A DNA stretch of 64,000 nucleotides from Malus domestica (Eukaryota; Streptophyta; Magnoliopsida; Rosales; Rosaceae). The DNA is taken from assembly GCF_042453785.1 (NCBI RefSeq), contig NC_091677.1, positions 28,459,501 through 28,523,500 of the forward strand, given 5' to 3'. The notes beneath the pieces are model-generated. The model saw only the letters and a list, made by a program, of their open reading frames with translations. It did no database searches and was not told the DNA's origin. This document shows positions 46,178-57,475 of this stretch, piece by piece (within the stretch, counting starts at the first letter, position 1; each line of letters opens with the position of its first letter). The translations under genes were made by a program, and so were the position numbers.

Positions 46178-46473
46178 TGATAATAGAAATGAAGAGTTGC
46201 AGAGAATGAACCAATGTTGCAAATAAAGCAGGAAATAAGAACAATTCTTAGAGAGAGAAAGAAGAGAATTCTCAATTATATTTTATGTATTGTATTTCCA
46301 TCATTTGTTTGGAGCTATTGCATTTGCTTATATAGCCACACACAGCTTACACTTTAAGCAATCTGTTTTTAACAGAACCAACTACCTAACAACCTTTCTG
46401 TTAACCGTTTTAACGTCTACTAACAGTACTAACTACTACTAACAGTTTTCCTATTAGCCTACATCATTCATCA
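46178..46473 (-). repeat. 3' LTR of the copia element
   Basis: 296 bp, similar to 51573-51849 but with indels (277 bp there) and many substitutions, so the element is old. Next to it, on the minus strand, is the purine tract GATTGAGGGGGGA (46474-46486). Confidence 0.9.
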
Positions 46474-47958
46474 TCCCCCCTCAATCTCAACTGGGTTTCC
46501 CAGCTTAAGATTGAAGCAATGCTTAATAAAAGTAGAACTGTGAAGACCTTTAGTAAGCACATCAGTTGTTTGTTCATCAATTGCAACATCCAAATCTCCT
46601 TGTTGTACTCTTTTGCGAACAAAGTGATAATTTGTGTCAAGATGTTTAATTCTGGAATGGAACACTGGATTTGCACTTAGTGCAATAGCGGACATATTGT
46701 CATAGAAAATCACAAGTGGATTGGGTAGAAAAACATCCAAGTCCTTCAAAACATTCCTTACCCAAGCAATATTAGAGGCAATGTGAGCAAGTGCTTTGTA
46801 CTCAGCTTTAGTTGAGCTTCTAGAAACTGAGCTTTGCTTCTTAGACTGCCAAGAAATAGGATTATTACCAAGTAATACAACATATCCAGTCATTTACCTC
46901 CTTGCATTTAAGTCAGCAGCCCAATCAGAATAAGAGAATGCATTGAGACATGGTCCTGCAATAGCTAAGTAAACAACACCAGCTTGAATTGTACCCTGAA
47001 GATACCTTATAATTCGTTTTACAACTCCTAGATGTATATCAGTTGGCTCTGTCATGTATTGACGGACACAATTTACTGCAAAAGCAATATCTGGCATAAT
47101 AAAGGTTAAATATTGTAATGATCCAACTAAGCTTTTGTAAAAACTAGGATCTGCAAGTGATGTTCCTTCTATCACTAACATCGAATTGTGTGGTTTGCAA
47201 GGAGTTGGAGCGGGCTTACATGAATCCATTCATGCCTTGTGAATGAGATCCTTGATATACTTGGCCTAATTTACAAATAAGTCCCCATTGACCTTATATT
47301 GAATTTGCAGCCCTAAGAAATATGTCAGCTTCCTGAGATCCTTCAAGTCAAATACCTTAGAGAGTTCCTTCACTATTGATTAAATTATTACAGGATTAGA
47401 TCCAATCAAAATAATGTTATCTACATAAAGTAAAAGAATGACAATATTTGAGTGATCTTTCTTTGTAAACAAGCTTGTATCAGATGGTAAGGCAGTGAAT
47501 CCCATAGCAAGAATATAACTTGTGAATTTTGAATTCCAAGCCCTTGGTGCTTGCTTGAGACCATATAAGGATTTCAAAAGTTTGCACACACGTGTTGGAT
47601 GTTGTGGATCAACAAATCCTTGAGGTTGTTTCATATAAACCTCTTCCTGCAATTCTCCATGAAAAAATGCATTCTTGATGTCCAGTTGTTTTAAATCCCA
47701 ATGATTCATTGCAGCTAATGCTAAGATAATTCTCACAGTTGTATGTCTCACCACAGGGCTGAAAGTTTCAAAATAAACTACTTCATGCTTCTGAGAAAAC
47801 CCTTGAGCAACCAGCCTAGCTTTATATATAGACACACTGCCATTTGGATTCTTTTTCACTTTGTATACCCACTTACTGTCCACAATTGATCTATCTAGAG
47901 GTGATGGAACAAGACTCCATGTTCCCTGGGCCCAAAGAGAATCATACTCTTCTTGCAT
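46474..47958 (-). pseudogene. pol: Copia reverse transcriptase / RNase H remnant
   Basis: Three open pieces in the same frame, split by in-frame stops near 47378 and 46891 and further stops between 47230 and 47378. The first carries the copia RT start ('SKWVYKVKKNPNGS', 'KARLVAQGFSQ', 'LDIKNAFFHGELQEEVYMKQ', 'LYGLKQAPRAW'). The catalytic YVDD box reads YVDN, losing one metal-binding aspartate. The last piece is RNase H with 'SRSSTKAEYKALA' and 'HLDTNYHFVRKRV'. Product inactive by stops and by the active-site change. Confidence 0.9.
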
Positions 47959-48025
47959 GGCTTGTTGCCACTAAGGTATACTAGATGTTTTTCTAAATGA
48001 AGAAGGTTCTTTGCAAGTATTTACT

Positions 48026-49103
48026 TCAGTAATAAAGGAGAAACCTCCAAAAAAATGGCTCATCTTCAGTGATTTGTAAGGACTGCAATTCTGGAAATGT
48101 TGCCAAATAAGCTACATAATTTTTCTTCATAATAGTTCCACTCTTTAATCTTGTTATCATAGGATGCTGAGGATTTACTCTTGACATTGAAGAATTGGTA
48201 TTTATATTTGTGGAACCTGGAGGTATGGGAAGAATTACCTCAAGTTGTGACTCGTGATGGACAGGCAACAAGGGTGATATATCTGCTGTTATTGTAGAGT
48301 GATGGTGATGGGGATGAATATCTGACATAGCCCATGTCTCAGATAGTTCTGTAGTACCAATGCTGCTATGACTAGGCTGCAATGCATCTTGTGATATAGA
48401 CATTACACCAAAATTTTGATTGTGAGTAGATTGTGATTGTTGTACCTGTGGAATTGGTATTTGAATTATCACATGAACTGACTTATCTTGAATTGAAGTA
48501 CGCTTATCACTTTGTTGTGGTTTTCCTACAGACTTAATGGAAAGACATCTTCATCATGTATAATATGTCGTGACACTATTAATCTGCCAGTGTTTTGATC
48601 AAAGCAAACCCTTATAACCAATAGAGAATCCTATAAATACACATTGGCTTGATCTTGGTTGTAATTTGTTACTATTGAATGGTCTCAAGAAATGATACAT
48701 TGCAGTTCCAAAAATTTTGAACTGTTGAACTTCAGGATTATGACCAAACACCAACTGATATGGACATTTCATCTGTAGCACTTTGCATTCTATTAATTAA
48801 CAACACAGCATATGCACATGCATGGTACCAGAATCTTGGAGAAAGATTAGCTTGAGACATCAGTGTGACTGCAGTTTCTACTACATGCCTATGTTTCCTC
48901 TCAGCAAGTCCATTTTGCTGAGGGGTGTGAGGACAAGAAACCATATGAGTGATGCCCTTGCTCGCCAAGAAATCCACAAATGATTTGCTCATGTATTCCC
49001 CTCCACCATCATATTGTAAACATTTTATATTAACATTGAATTGATTTAACACAAAAGCTTGAAATTTGACAAAAATGGAGAAAGCTTCTAATTTATTTGT
49101 CAT
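48026..49103 (-). pseudogene. pol: Copia integrase remnant
   Basis: Pieces in different frames. 48738-49103 has the integrase core with 'YDGGGEYMSKSF', 'GITHMVSCPHTPQQNGLAER' and the final catalytic glutamate in 'AERKHRHVVE'. 48599-48781 continues with 'FGHNPEVQQFKIFG' and 'PRSSQCVFIGFS'. 48026-48472 is the Ser/His/Gln-rich linker before the polymerase. Frames shift between pieces. Confidence 0.85.
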
Positions 49104-49190
49104 GGAAAATATCCATATGAACCTTGAATATTCATCTACAAAGTTTATGTAATATCTATAACCTTGTACAAATTGACTTGGAGCTGGACC

Positions 49191-49803
49191 TCATATATCA
49201 CTATGTATTTTCTCAAACAAATAGATAGCTCTGTGTTCTCTACTAAGAAATGGCTGCATACTCATTTTCCCCTGAATACAAGAAGAACATACAATATGAG
49301 TTGTATCTATACTAGCAAATATATTTGCAGATTTTAACATAGCTTGTAAAACTTCCTCTGAAAAGTGTCCAAAACGTTGATGCCAAACTGAAGCAATGAC
49401 CTTTTTGCCAATGAACGCAACACATCTACTCAACTTTGCAACAAATGAATCTGAAAATGCATTAACTAGAATTCTGAACAGATCCCTACCATCACTCATT
49501 CCTTGATATAAAATCACCTGTGTGGCCTTATCCTGTATGAAAAACATCACATATGAACCAACAACCATTATTCTTACACAATTTCTTGATAGATAAAAGA
49601 TTGACTGTTATCATTAGAACATGTAAATCATTTTTCAATATAAGAGAGTTATTGGATGAAGTAGTAATGGTTGAGGAACCAATCCTTTTGACTATCAAAC
49701 ATTCACCATTGCCAATGATAATCTTCTCATTTCCATTGTATGGTGCAACTTGATTAATGTTGGTATCATTGGCAGTCATGTGGTGTGTTGCACCAATGTC
49801 CAA
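49191..49803 (-). pseudogene. pol: Copia protease and pre-integrase zinc-finger remnant
   Basis: 49528-49803 holds the protease start. The active-site triplet, normally DSG in copia, reads DIG ('LDIGATHHMT' in context), so the catalytic context is altered. 49191-49568, in another frame, has 'VWHQRFGHFS' and 'CSSCIQGKM', the HH-CC zinc finger before integrase. Confidence 0.85.
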
Positions 49804-49985
49804 AATCTAAGTTTCAGCATCATTGAATCCATTGTCATTGGGAACATTTGTATTTGGTGGCCTCATATTGGTTTGTGCAGACAAAGTAGTGAGGGAAGGT
49901 GGTGGTGGATTACCTTGGTATAAGAAATTGTTCTTGTGATAACATTCAAGGGCAATGTGACCCTTCTTTCCCCATATTTGACACA

Positions 49986-51122
49986 CTACAAAACTTGAAG
50001 ATTGTCCATTGTTATCAGCTCGGAAATAACAATTTGGTGCAGTGTGTCTTCTCCTTGAACATATTTGACACTCAGGTGAGATATCATTCTTATAGCTGGT
50101 ATTGCCATTCCAAGATCCTCCTTTGCCATAATTGTTTCCAAAGAATTAAGAACTTTTTCCATTCCTAGAATATGAATTATTTCCATTGTTCCCAGCACCA
50201 AACATTGAGTTATTCCTAAATCTATTTGAGAAATTTCTAGAGAAAGACTTCGAGGTATTGTTTCTAGAGAAATTGCCTCCATTACTCCCATTAAATTTCT
50301 TGTTATTCCCCTGAGAAATTACCCCTTTGTTGGAATCTATTCCTATTACTCACATGTCCTGACCCCTTGAAAGTTTGAGCTAGTCACCCCCTTGTGAATT
50401 TGAACTTTTCCCCTGCTCATAATTCTAGTTTCCTACTTGAAATATGCTAGAACTTGCCCCATCGCCTTGTACATACGTTGCAGACATGGAATTTGAAAGA
50501 ACCTGTATCTGAGCCTCAATACTAGCTTCTGCACCTAAAAATTGTGCTCGAAAATCTTTAAGTGACATTATGGAATCCCTTGCAAGAATCATTGTCTTGA
50601 TTACTTCAAAATCAACAAGCAAACATCAATGATATAATCATTATCAGATATCTTCTCACCAGCAGAAATTAATTGATCTCGAATCCCCTTGAGTCTAAGC
50701 ATGAATTTGTCCACAGAATCTCCTCCTTTTTGTGTAGTGTGAGATTCCATTTTTAGTTGATTCACACGAACCATTGATACATAGGCGAACCTTTCTTGTA
50801 GACAGTTCCAAGCTTCTTGTGAAGTTTTGCACCCAATGACATGTTCGATGGCATCATTGGAAAGGGTGACAAGGAGCAGACTTAGCAATGCAAGATCCTT
50901 TTTCACCCAATCTTTGTATGTTGTAGTAATTTCTATAGTAACTCCAGTGTCTGTATTGATTACATACTTTGGTGGACATGGTAAATCTCCAGTAAAGAAA
51001 TCAAACAAATCATAACCTTTCAAAACAGACTGAAATTGAAAGCTCCATTTCACAAAATTATCATCTTGAAGCCTAACTGTAAGCATTCCCAACAACCCCT
51101 CAATCTTTACAGACTTAAACAT
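49986..51122 (-). pseudogene. gag: Copia gag remnant
   Basis: 50601-51122 has the copia gag (UBN2-type) fold: 'FVKWSFQFQSVLKGYDLFDF', 'AWNCLQERFAYVS', 'LKGIRDQLISAGEKISD'. Two further open pieces, 50425-50622 and 49986-50291, lie in other frames. The CCHC zinc knuckle region is at 49986-50100 but split by frame changes. Confidence 0.85.
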
Positions 51123-51554
51123 GATGATATTTCAAGAAACTTGTAATGAAAGATTATATGATATACCTAACAATACACTTTGGCTATTGGCTTTACAAAC
51201 ATGCAATAATCAAGAAAATGGCTATTGGCCTTGTTGAAATTCACTAGAAATGGCTATCGGCCTTATCAACAACACAATCTTGGCTATTGGCTTTATGAAC
51301 AACACAATCTTTGGCTATCAGCCTTAATAATTCTCTACTGCAAAGACTCAATTTTGGCTATTGGCCTTGAATTTTCAAGTAAAAAAAAAAAACCATGCGA
51401 AACAATGTTCACTGACGCATTGAAACAAATAGAAAATGGGCATTGCGTAAACTAGAAAAAGAAGAAGCTTGATGGTAGTCGAAATTGTTACCCAAATCGC
51501 AAAAAAACACCACAAATCCTCAACAATGTCAACGGAAGAACGACATCGAGAATC

Positions 51555-51571
51555 GTTCGGCTCTTGATACC
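51555..51571 (-). other. Primer-binding site of the copia element
   Basis: Read on the minus strand directly after the 5' LTR: TGGTATCAAGAGC, close to the TGGTATCAGAGC site complementary to initiator tRNA-Met that most copia elements use, with one inserted A. Confidence 0.75.
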
Positions 51572-51572
51572 A

Positions 51573-51849
51573 TGATAACAGAAATGAAGAGTTGCAGAGA
51601 ATGAACTAATGTTGTAGAGAAAGCAAGAAAGAAAAAGAATTCTTAGAGAGAGAAAGAAGAGAATTCTCAATTGTATTTTATGTATTGTATTTCCATCATT
51701 TGTTTGGAGCTATTACATTTGCTTATATAGCCACACACAACTTACACTCTAAGCAATTTGTTTTTAACAGAACCAACTACCTAACAACCTTTCTGTTAAC
51801 CATTTTAACAACTACTAACAGTTTTCCTATCAGCCTACACCATTCATCA
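51573..51849 (-). repeat. 5' LTR of the copia element
   Basis: 277 bp, homologous to 46178-46473. It contains 'cttatatagcc', which may be its TATA box read in the reverse direction. Confidence 0.9.
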
Positions 51850-52051
51850 GCTCCAACATAAGGCACTAGACTCCTCTGTGCCACCTGACTACTTGCCTAA
51901 TCATACTTAAGAACATTGGTCACGGAACAATGAGTGGTTCACTTCCACAATAATTCTCTAGTAAGCATTAAAATTACACCAAACTCATTTAGCAAATTAG
52001 GCTGTTTTCTTTTGAATTCTCTGGTAACCTGTTTAGCAACTTACAAGGATT

Positions 52052-52499
52052 GAGTAAATTGTAGTAAAAGTCCCTCAATTTTAACCCAATTGGAGCAATG
52101 GTCACTTAACTAAAAATTCATTACCATTGGTCCCTCAACTCATCAAAACATGCAACTATAGTCATTTTCGTCAACCCGTTAGAACTTCCGTCCAAATGAG
52201 TAATGTGCCATGCATGTGAGGTTGAATCAAGGGGCAACTATGGAAAATTAAATAATAAAAATTGTAACAATGATCCTTTAACTTTAATCCAACTAAAGAA
52301 ATGGTCCCTCAACCTTAACCCATTTGATACAATGGTCCTTCTAACATAACTTATTTTGACAAAATTCTTATGGAATTGACGAAAATGACCATAACTACAC
52401 GTTTTAATAAGTTAAGAGATCAATGGTAATGAATTTTTAGTTAAGGGACAATTGCTCCAATTTGGTTCAAAATTGAGGGACCATTGCTATAATCTACTC
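52052..52499. mobile_element. Foldback element with about 120-bp inverted ends
   Basis: The first 120 bp are an inverted copy of the last 120 bp. 'aactaaaaattcattaccat' on the left pairs perfectly with 'atggtaatgaatttttagtt' on the right, and 'gtcattttcgtcaa' pairs with 'ttgacgaaaatgac'. Total 448 bp, non-coding. Long inverted ends fit a Mutator-like or foldback MITE. TACAAG occurs just outside both ends but not at equal distance. Confidence 0.85.
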
Positions 52500-52677
52500 T
52501 ACAAGTATTTTGATTAGACTTGACATTCGTGTCATGTTTTTCGTGTTTGTGTCATTTTCGTGACATACATGATATCTTAATGGATCGTGTCATGTAATAA
52601 CCGTTAAAGTAAACGGGTAATATAACCCAACCAGAAATCGATCCGTTAATCTTATTAGGTAATTGACCCGATCGGTT

Positions 52678-52971
52678 TGTAACATCCCACATGGCCCAGG
52701 GGTGAGGATCATGTAAGCCTTATATGTATGTTCCTATCTCTACCTAGCACGAGGCCTTTTGAGAGCTCACTGGCTTCGGGTTCCATCGGATCTCTGAAGT
52801 TAAGCGAGTTCACGCGAGAGCAATCCTAGGATGAGTGACCCATTAGGAAGTTTTCGTGTGAGTTCCCAGAAACAAAACCGTGAGGGCGTGGTCGGGACCT
52901 AAAACGAACAATATCGTGCTACGGTAAAGTCGAGCCTAGGATGTGGTGGGGGCCCGGGCTGGGATGTGACA
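52678..52971 (+). repeat. Cassandra 5' LTR
   Basis: 294 bp. Its 5S-like core lies at about 52768-52870 with box A AGTTAAGCGAGTT and box C AGGATGAGTGACC, the pol III internal promoter parts of 5S genes. Several substitutions separate it from the 3' LTR. Confidence 0.92.
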
Positions 52972-53041
52972 ATTTGGTATCAGAGCTAATCCCTGACCGG
53001 AAGTGTGTTGAGAGGACGTCAGGCCCTTAAGGGGGGTGGAT

Positions 53042-53335
53042 TGTAACATCCCATATCACCTAGGGGTGAGGATCTTGTAAGCCTTATATGTATATTCTCA
53101 TATCTACCTAGCACGAGGCCTGTTGGGAGCTCACTGGCTTCGGGTTCCATCAGAACTCTGAAGTTAAGTGAGTTCGCGCGAGAGCAATCCCAGGATGGGT
53201 GACCTACTGGGAAGTTTTCGTGTGAGTTCCCATAAACAAAATCGTGAGGGCGTGGTCGAGGCCCAAAGCGAACAATATCGTGCTACGGTAGAGTCGAGTC
53301 TAGGATGTGGTGGGGGCTTGGGCCGGGATGTGACA
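53042..53335 (+). repeat. Cassandra 3' LTR
   Basis: 294 bp, the same ends. The 5S-like core is closer to true 5S here (AGTTAAGTGAGTT, AGGATGGGTGACC). Confidence 0.92.
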
Positions 53336-54192
53336 TGTTACCCGTTAAGAAAAATATATTTTAAATTAATAAATAATGAAAATGAAAACATAATTTGACC
53401 ACTAAAAAATTGAAAACATAATACTAAATTTATATGTATATCACATTATCACATAAATATTATTTCAAAACATAAAAACAACATTTGTCTTTTAAGTATT
53501 ACATACCCAAAATAAGAGTCTAATGAAAAAACATTAGTACATTACTACACAATACCAAATGGTTAAGGATATGCAAAATGAAAGGAGTTGCATTTCAAAG
53601 TTGAGGAAACCTTGCACGTTTTTTACAATAAAACCCAAGGGAAATTATATTGGTTTATTTTGAACTCCCTTAAAAATTCTATTCATGAAGGTTTGTATGG
53701 TTTTAAAAATTGAAACGATGATCTACTTATCCTCAAAACGTAGAGCGTTTGCATATTTTTTTTCACATTTTTTGCACTTGTAAATTAATTATTATATTTT
53801 TAATGTATTTGATATTTTTAAATTACTTGATATTTTTATTTTAGTGTGTTTTATAATTTTTTTAATCTCACTATTTGCCTATCATATACTATAAAAATAA
53901 ATAAAAATATTTTTTTAAAAATTTATATAGAATAATAATATAATAAATATTTTAATATACAATATATAGATATACTTTGTGACTATTATATTTTATAGTA
54001 AATTCTTTTTTAATAGTTTAAAAAAATTAAATTCATCAAAATAATTTTTTTCTTCGCAATCAAACATTCAAATGCTCTCTCTACATCCTCAAATTATCGA
54101 TTTTGAGAATTGGGTTTTCTTAATCGAAGAAAAAAAGAATTGGGTTTTCAAGTTTTAGTTCATCTGATCAGAAATATACCTTTAAAGAAATC
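53336..54192. other. AT-rich intergenic DNA
   Basis: Strongly AT-rich; no gene or defined repeat seen. Confidence 0.5.
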
Positions 54193-54437
54193 ATGAATTC
54201 CATGTTCAATTCGTTTGATGATTTGTGTGCTGAGTTTTTGGGCCAGAGGGTGAAGTCCTCCTTCCCCACACAGCAGCTGAAGAGTACGTTCCATCAAATA
54301 ACACGATTAGTACAGCAAACCAAGAGGGAAATATGGAATCCTTGCCGGAGGCTAAGAAGCAGAGCCGGAGGTCGCCGCCGAGGTTCGCGGTGGAGCTGGA
54401 TGGACTCAACTGCTTTGAGACACTCGTCTCTCTTTAA
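54193..54437 (+). pseudogene. Small plant protein gene, apparently frameshifted
   Basis: The frame from the ATG at 54193 starts 'MNSMFNSFDDLCAEFLGQRV' and a different frame ends 'SPPRFAVELDGLNCFETLV' before a stop at 54435-54437. Together these resemble the two ends of one small plant family (about 80-110 residues), which I recall as stress- or elicitor-responsive but cannot name with certainty. The change of frame must occur between about 54255 and 54330. A single indel would join them, so this is either a recent pseudogene or an assembly error. Alternatively, the 34-residue ORF from the ATG at 54333 is used alone. Confidence 0.5.
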
Positions 54438-55018
54438 CCATCTGCCGCTGGAAGTCTAATCCCAGATTATATTTAGATTGTTATACCAAGAAAAAGAAAA
54501 AGAAAAAATAGAGTATCGAAGTAAATGTTAATAAGATAAACTACAATTCTTTCAAAAAAACCAAAAAAAAAAAAAAAACAAAAGAGTATCGATGTAAATG
54601 TTAATATTGTACTCCCGTGTCAAGCCTGTTAACAACTAGTTATTAACGGATTTTTACTGTATGATACGATAATAATCCGATTAATTATTATGTAGGCTTG
54701 AAATTCGTTATTTTCATATTATTTACGTATCGTATTAATGAGTTGTAAGACAAATTCCGAGATCTAATTTTGATACCACCATCATTTGACTGGTAATAAT
54801 GCTGTAACGATATCTAATGAACATGCGACTGCCGGATGATATTGTAAAACTATCATATACAAACATACACAAGCATTCAGTCATTCATTCACAATGAAAT
54901 ATGTATCTAAGAAGGCGACATATATTAAAAACAAAAATAATAAAATTAAAAGAAAAAAAAAGTGAGTAATTGCAAGTATCAAGCAAGCAGAGGAGAAAGA
55001 GACGAAAAGAGGGAGAGA
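54438..55018. other. Intergenic DNA
   Basis: AT-rich spacer; 'agagtatcgangtaaatgtta'-like sequence is repeated near 54510 and 54585 around an A-run. 3' flank of TAXIMIN is at the right edge. Confidence 0.5.
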
Positions 55019-55462
55019 TTAACAGGGGATTTGAGAAGTGAACCATTCCATCACATGAATTGGAGCTTTCACCAACTGCAGAGCCAGCTCCACCATCACC
55101 GTCACGCACAAACAGCACGGGCATATGCACGTCAGCAACAATCTGCCACCCACCACCGCCACCACGACGGCACCACCCACCACAAGCAATAAATCAGATC
55201 ACAAATTCAAAATTCAAAGCACTGAACAATCAGTCAATCACAATTTGAGATACCAAGATAAGATGAGGTGATCGATCAAATTGCAAATTGAAAATTTCAG
55301 AGAGAAATCAATGAATTGGAGAGAGGAAGAATACAAGGAATCATATTTATACCCGACGATCCAGATGACGATGCCGACGATGGAGAGGAGGAGGGAGAGA
55401 AGAGCGAACGGAAGGCCCAGTAGAAAGCCCAAAGGCCTGCAATCACCCTCTGAAGAGCACAT
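55019..55462 (-). CDS. TAX2: Signaling peptide TAXIMIN (TAX2-like)
   Basis: Two exons on the minus strand, 55462-55353 and 55142-55019, joined at a GT-AG intron to give 77 residues. The N terminus '[20 protein letters not shown]' followed by 'IVIWIVG', the Cys-rich centre '[15 protein letters not shown]' and the end '[10 protein letters not shown]' are the hallmarks of TAXIMIN. Two hydrophobic segments flank the Cys cluster. Family members are small, highly conserved, secreted or plasma-membrane peptides; in Arabidopsis TAX1 influences organ separation and lateral organ fusion. The C-terminal part resembles TAX2 more than TAX1 from memory. The frame extends seven codons upstream without an ATG, so 55462 is the start. 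Confidence 0.95.
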
Positions 55463-55505
55463 TTTCGAATTTCTCTGTCTCACTTCCGCTTGATTTCTCC
55501 GATTT

Positions 55506-55615
55506 TGCTGCTTCTGCTTCCTTCAGCAAGTGCTTCTGCTTCCTTCCCTTCAACACGTGCTTCTGCTTCCTTCAACACGTGCTGCTTCTGCTTCCTTCCA
55601 CAACTGCTTCTGCTT
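55506..55615. repeat. CTTCTGCTTCCTTC minisatellite
   Basis: Irregular repeats of TGCTTCTGCTTCCTTC with interspersed 'aacacgtgc', just upstream of TAXIMIN and probably in its 5' leader or promoter. Two CACGTG G-boxes (near 55553 and 55576) occur as part of the repeat. Confidence 0.75.
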
Positions 55616-57340
55616 CACCCTCACGCACTTCAATGTGGCAGACAGAGAGAGAGAGAGGATAATGGACAAAGACTTCGATTCCGTAGTGGGCGACTCACGG
55701 CACGTGGCGTTTTACTGGGAATCCGAATTTTCCACTTTCCTTTGGCGTCTCTCTAATTATAAAATTTACTTTTTACAATTTTTCCTTATACCAAAATTTT
55801 GAACAAAATTTATAAATCAAATAATGTGTTACTAATAGAAAATAAGCACGTTAATCAACACTTGATTAATAATCTAATCATCAACAACTACATCATTTGA
55901 TTTATAAATTTAATTTAGAAATTTAATCTCCTTCACATTATTTTTACAAATTAAGATTAACAAGAATTTTAAAATACTTTTGAAAGAATGAATTTGATGA
56001 CATTTGTAAAATCCAACAACTTTTATATGGAATGCGGAGAATTCTTATAAATTTTGTTGGCTTAATAGGATTAATAGTCTCTGTGATGATAAGGTTGTCA
56101 AAAAATTACCCTCATGGTAAAAAAATTAGGATGTAAGTTCCTCTGGTTAAGTTTATTGAGATTTAGACCCAAAATTTGAAAGTTTTGCTAACTTTCCGCT
56201 AATTGTTAGCACAAAAGGCTCACATGTGAGACTAAAAAGATAAAATTAGTCTCACATATAAACTTTACGTGCGAATAATTAACTGAGAGTTTGTTTTAGC
56301 CTCATATGTGTGGGTGTGGCTCTTAAATCCTAATTTTTTCACTACATAGATTATCTTCTGACTATCTTATTACTAAGGAGACTAATAATCCAATTAAGCC
56401 AATTTTGTTTGTAGATTTTGAAGGATTTTCAAACACTTTTTATTCTTAACTCAAGAAATCTAAACAGTTAATACTGTGCCACATTTATAATGTTTTTTCT
56501 TTTTCTCCAGCCCGTTCATCCCAACTATTCGCAACATTCTTCGTCGCTGTATACTTGGCACCGCCTTCGCTCGTCAATGTCATCTTTTGTCCACCTTCTA
56601 CTCATCAGCTCCTCTACCAAATCTCATAGTTTTACGGTATGAAATAAAATAATAAACAATCAAATAACAAAATAAGAGAAGGAAAGCAAGAACAAAACTC
56701 ATGATAGAAGGAAGAGAAACAATTAGTGGCAAAGTTAGAAATTCAAATTAAAATGGTCTTTTAAGTCATATGAAAGAAATTACACAAAATATTACGATAT
56801 GATTAACATGAAAAAAATTAAAAGTTCAAATTTTAATCAAACAAGAGTGGTGAAGCTTTAAATTTTGTATGAAAAATTCAATATTGAACTGATTAACAAA
56901 ATTTGTTTACGAGTTTTGATAAAAAAATAAATAAATAAAAACATTTAGAAACAGACAAAAATTTAATGTCATGACTCATGACTTAAAACTATTACCATGA
57001 GATTTTCTGCGTGATTATGGTCCAGAGACCGAAAAGTATCCAATTAAACATAAAGCTATTGGTTCGATTTTGATTGTAGAGGTCTCGAAACCAGATAATA
57101 CATAAATGAATACTATGTATTTATTTTATTTTCAAAACTAATTTACAAATTTATTAAAAAATAAGAAAAACGAACTGAACTAAACCAAACAAAAAAGAAA
57201 AAACCCAGAGAAAAACGAAATCAAATAGTAATTTAAATTTCATTTTTAATTAAAAAAAAACCAAACTGAATAAATTCGAAGCCATCCCCTAGTATAAACA
57301 AAATTTACCAAATAATAAAAAGAAAACTAATGAAAAGAGT
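55616..57340. other. AT-rich intergenic DNA
   Basis: No gene is supported. A 'gagagagagag' tract lies near 55646. The rest is AT-rich and without clear repeat borders. Confidence 0.45.
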
Positions 57341-57470
57341 TTGAAAACTTTGAGTTTTAATAATAATGACAAAATAAAAGGTAAAATAAATAGTACCATG
57401 TTTGACTTTTTAATGTAAAAATGTATTTTTCGTTAAAGTAAACAGTACCGCGAATTTTTCGTTAAAACTC
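57341..57470 (+). mobile_element. Short interspersed repeat, TTTAACGA family, copy 3
   Basis: Same order of blocks as 30657-30790 (inverted) and 35172-35285: 'gaaaactttgagttttaat', 'aatagtacc', 'gtaaaaatgtatttttcgtt', then 'aaacagtacc'. Confidence 0.65.
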
Positions 57471-57475
57471 TCAAT

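Larger units (their letters stand above)
46178..51849 (-). mobile_element. Decayed Ty1/copia LTR retrotransposon
   Basis: A full-length element of about 5.7 kb on the minus strand: 5' LTR at 51573-51849, primer site, gag, protease, integrase, reverse transcriptase, RNase H, purine tract and 3' LTR at 46178-46473. The order integrase before reverse transcriptase defines copia. LTRs start TGATGAATG and end TATCA when read on the minus strand. The coding region is broken by stops and shifts in at least six places. No clear target duplication flanks it (left GTTCT, right GCTCC), so ends or flanks have changed. It should be immobile by itself. Confidence 0.92.
52678..53335 (+). mobile_element. Cassandra TRIM retrotransposon
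   Basis: A complete 658-bp miniature LTR element: two 294-bp LTRs (52678-52971 and 53042-53335) starting TGTAACATCCCA and ending TGTGACA, with 70 bp between. The inner part has the primer site TTGGTATCAGAGC (52974-52986) for initiator tRNA-Met and the purine tract 'aaggggggtgga' before the 3' LTR. Each LTR carries a 5S-rRNA-like domain, the mark of Cassandra. It has no coding capacity and relies on enzymes of other elements. No clean target duplication was seen. Confidence 0.95.

Noticed and set aside
46178-51849. Copia element as an active transposon
   Set aside because: Multiple stops, frame changes and altered protease and polymerase motifs.
52768-52870. Functional 5S rRNA gene
   Set aside because: Diverged from 5S, embedded in a Cassandra LTR and present again in the partner LTR.
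55490-55802. Ser/Leu-rich plus-strand ORFs next to TAXIMIN
   Set aside because: They read through the CTTCTGCTTCC minisatellite and lack any conserved feature.
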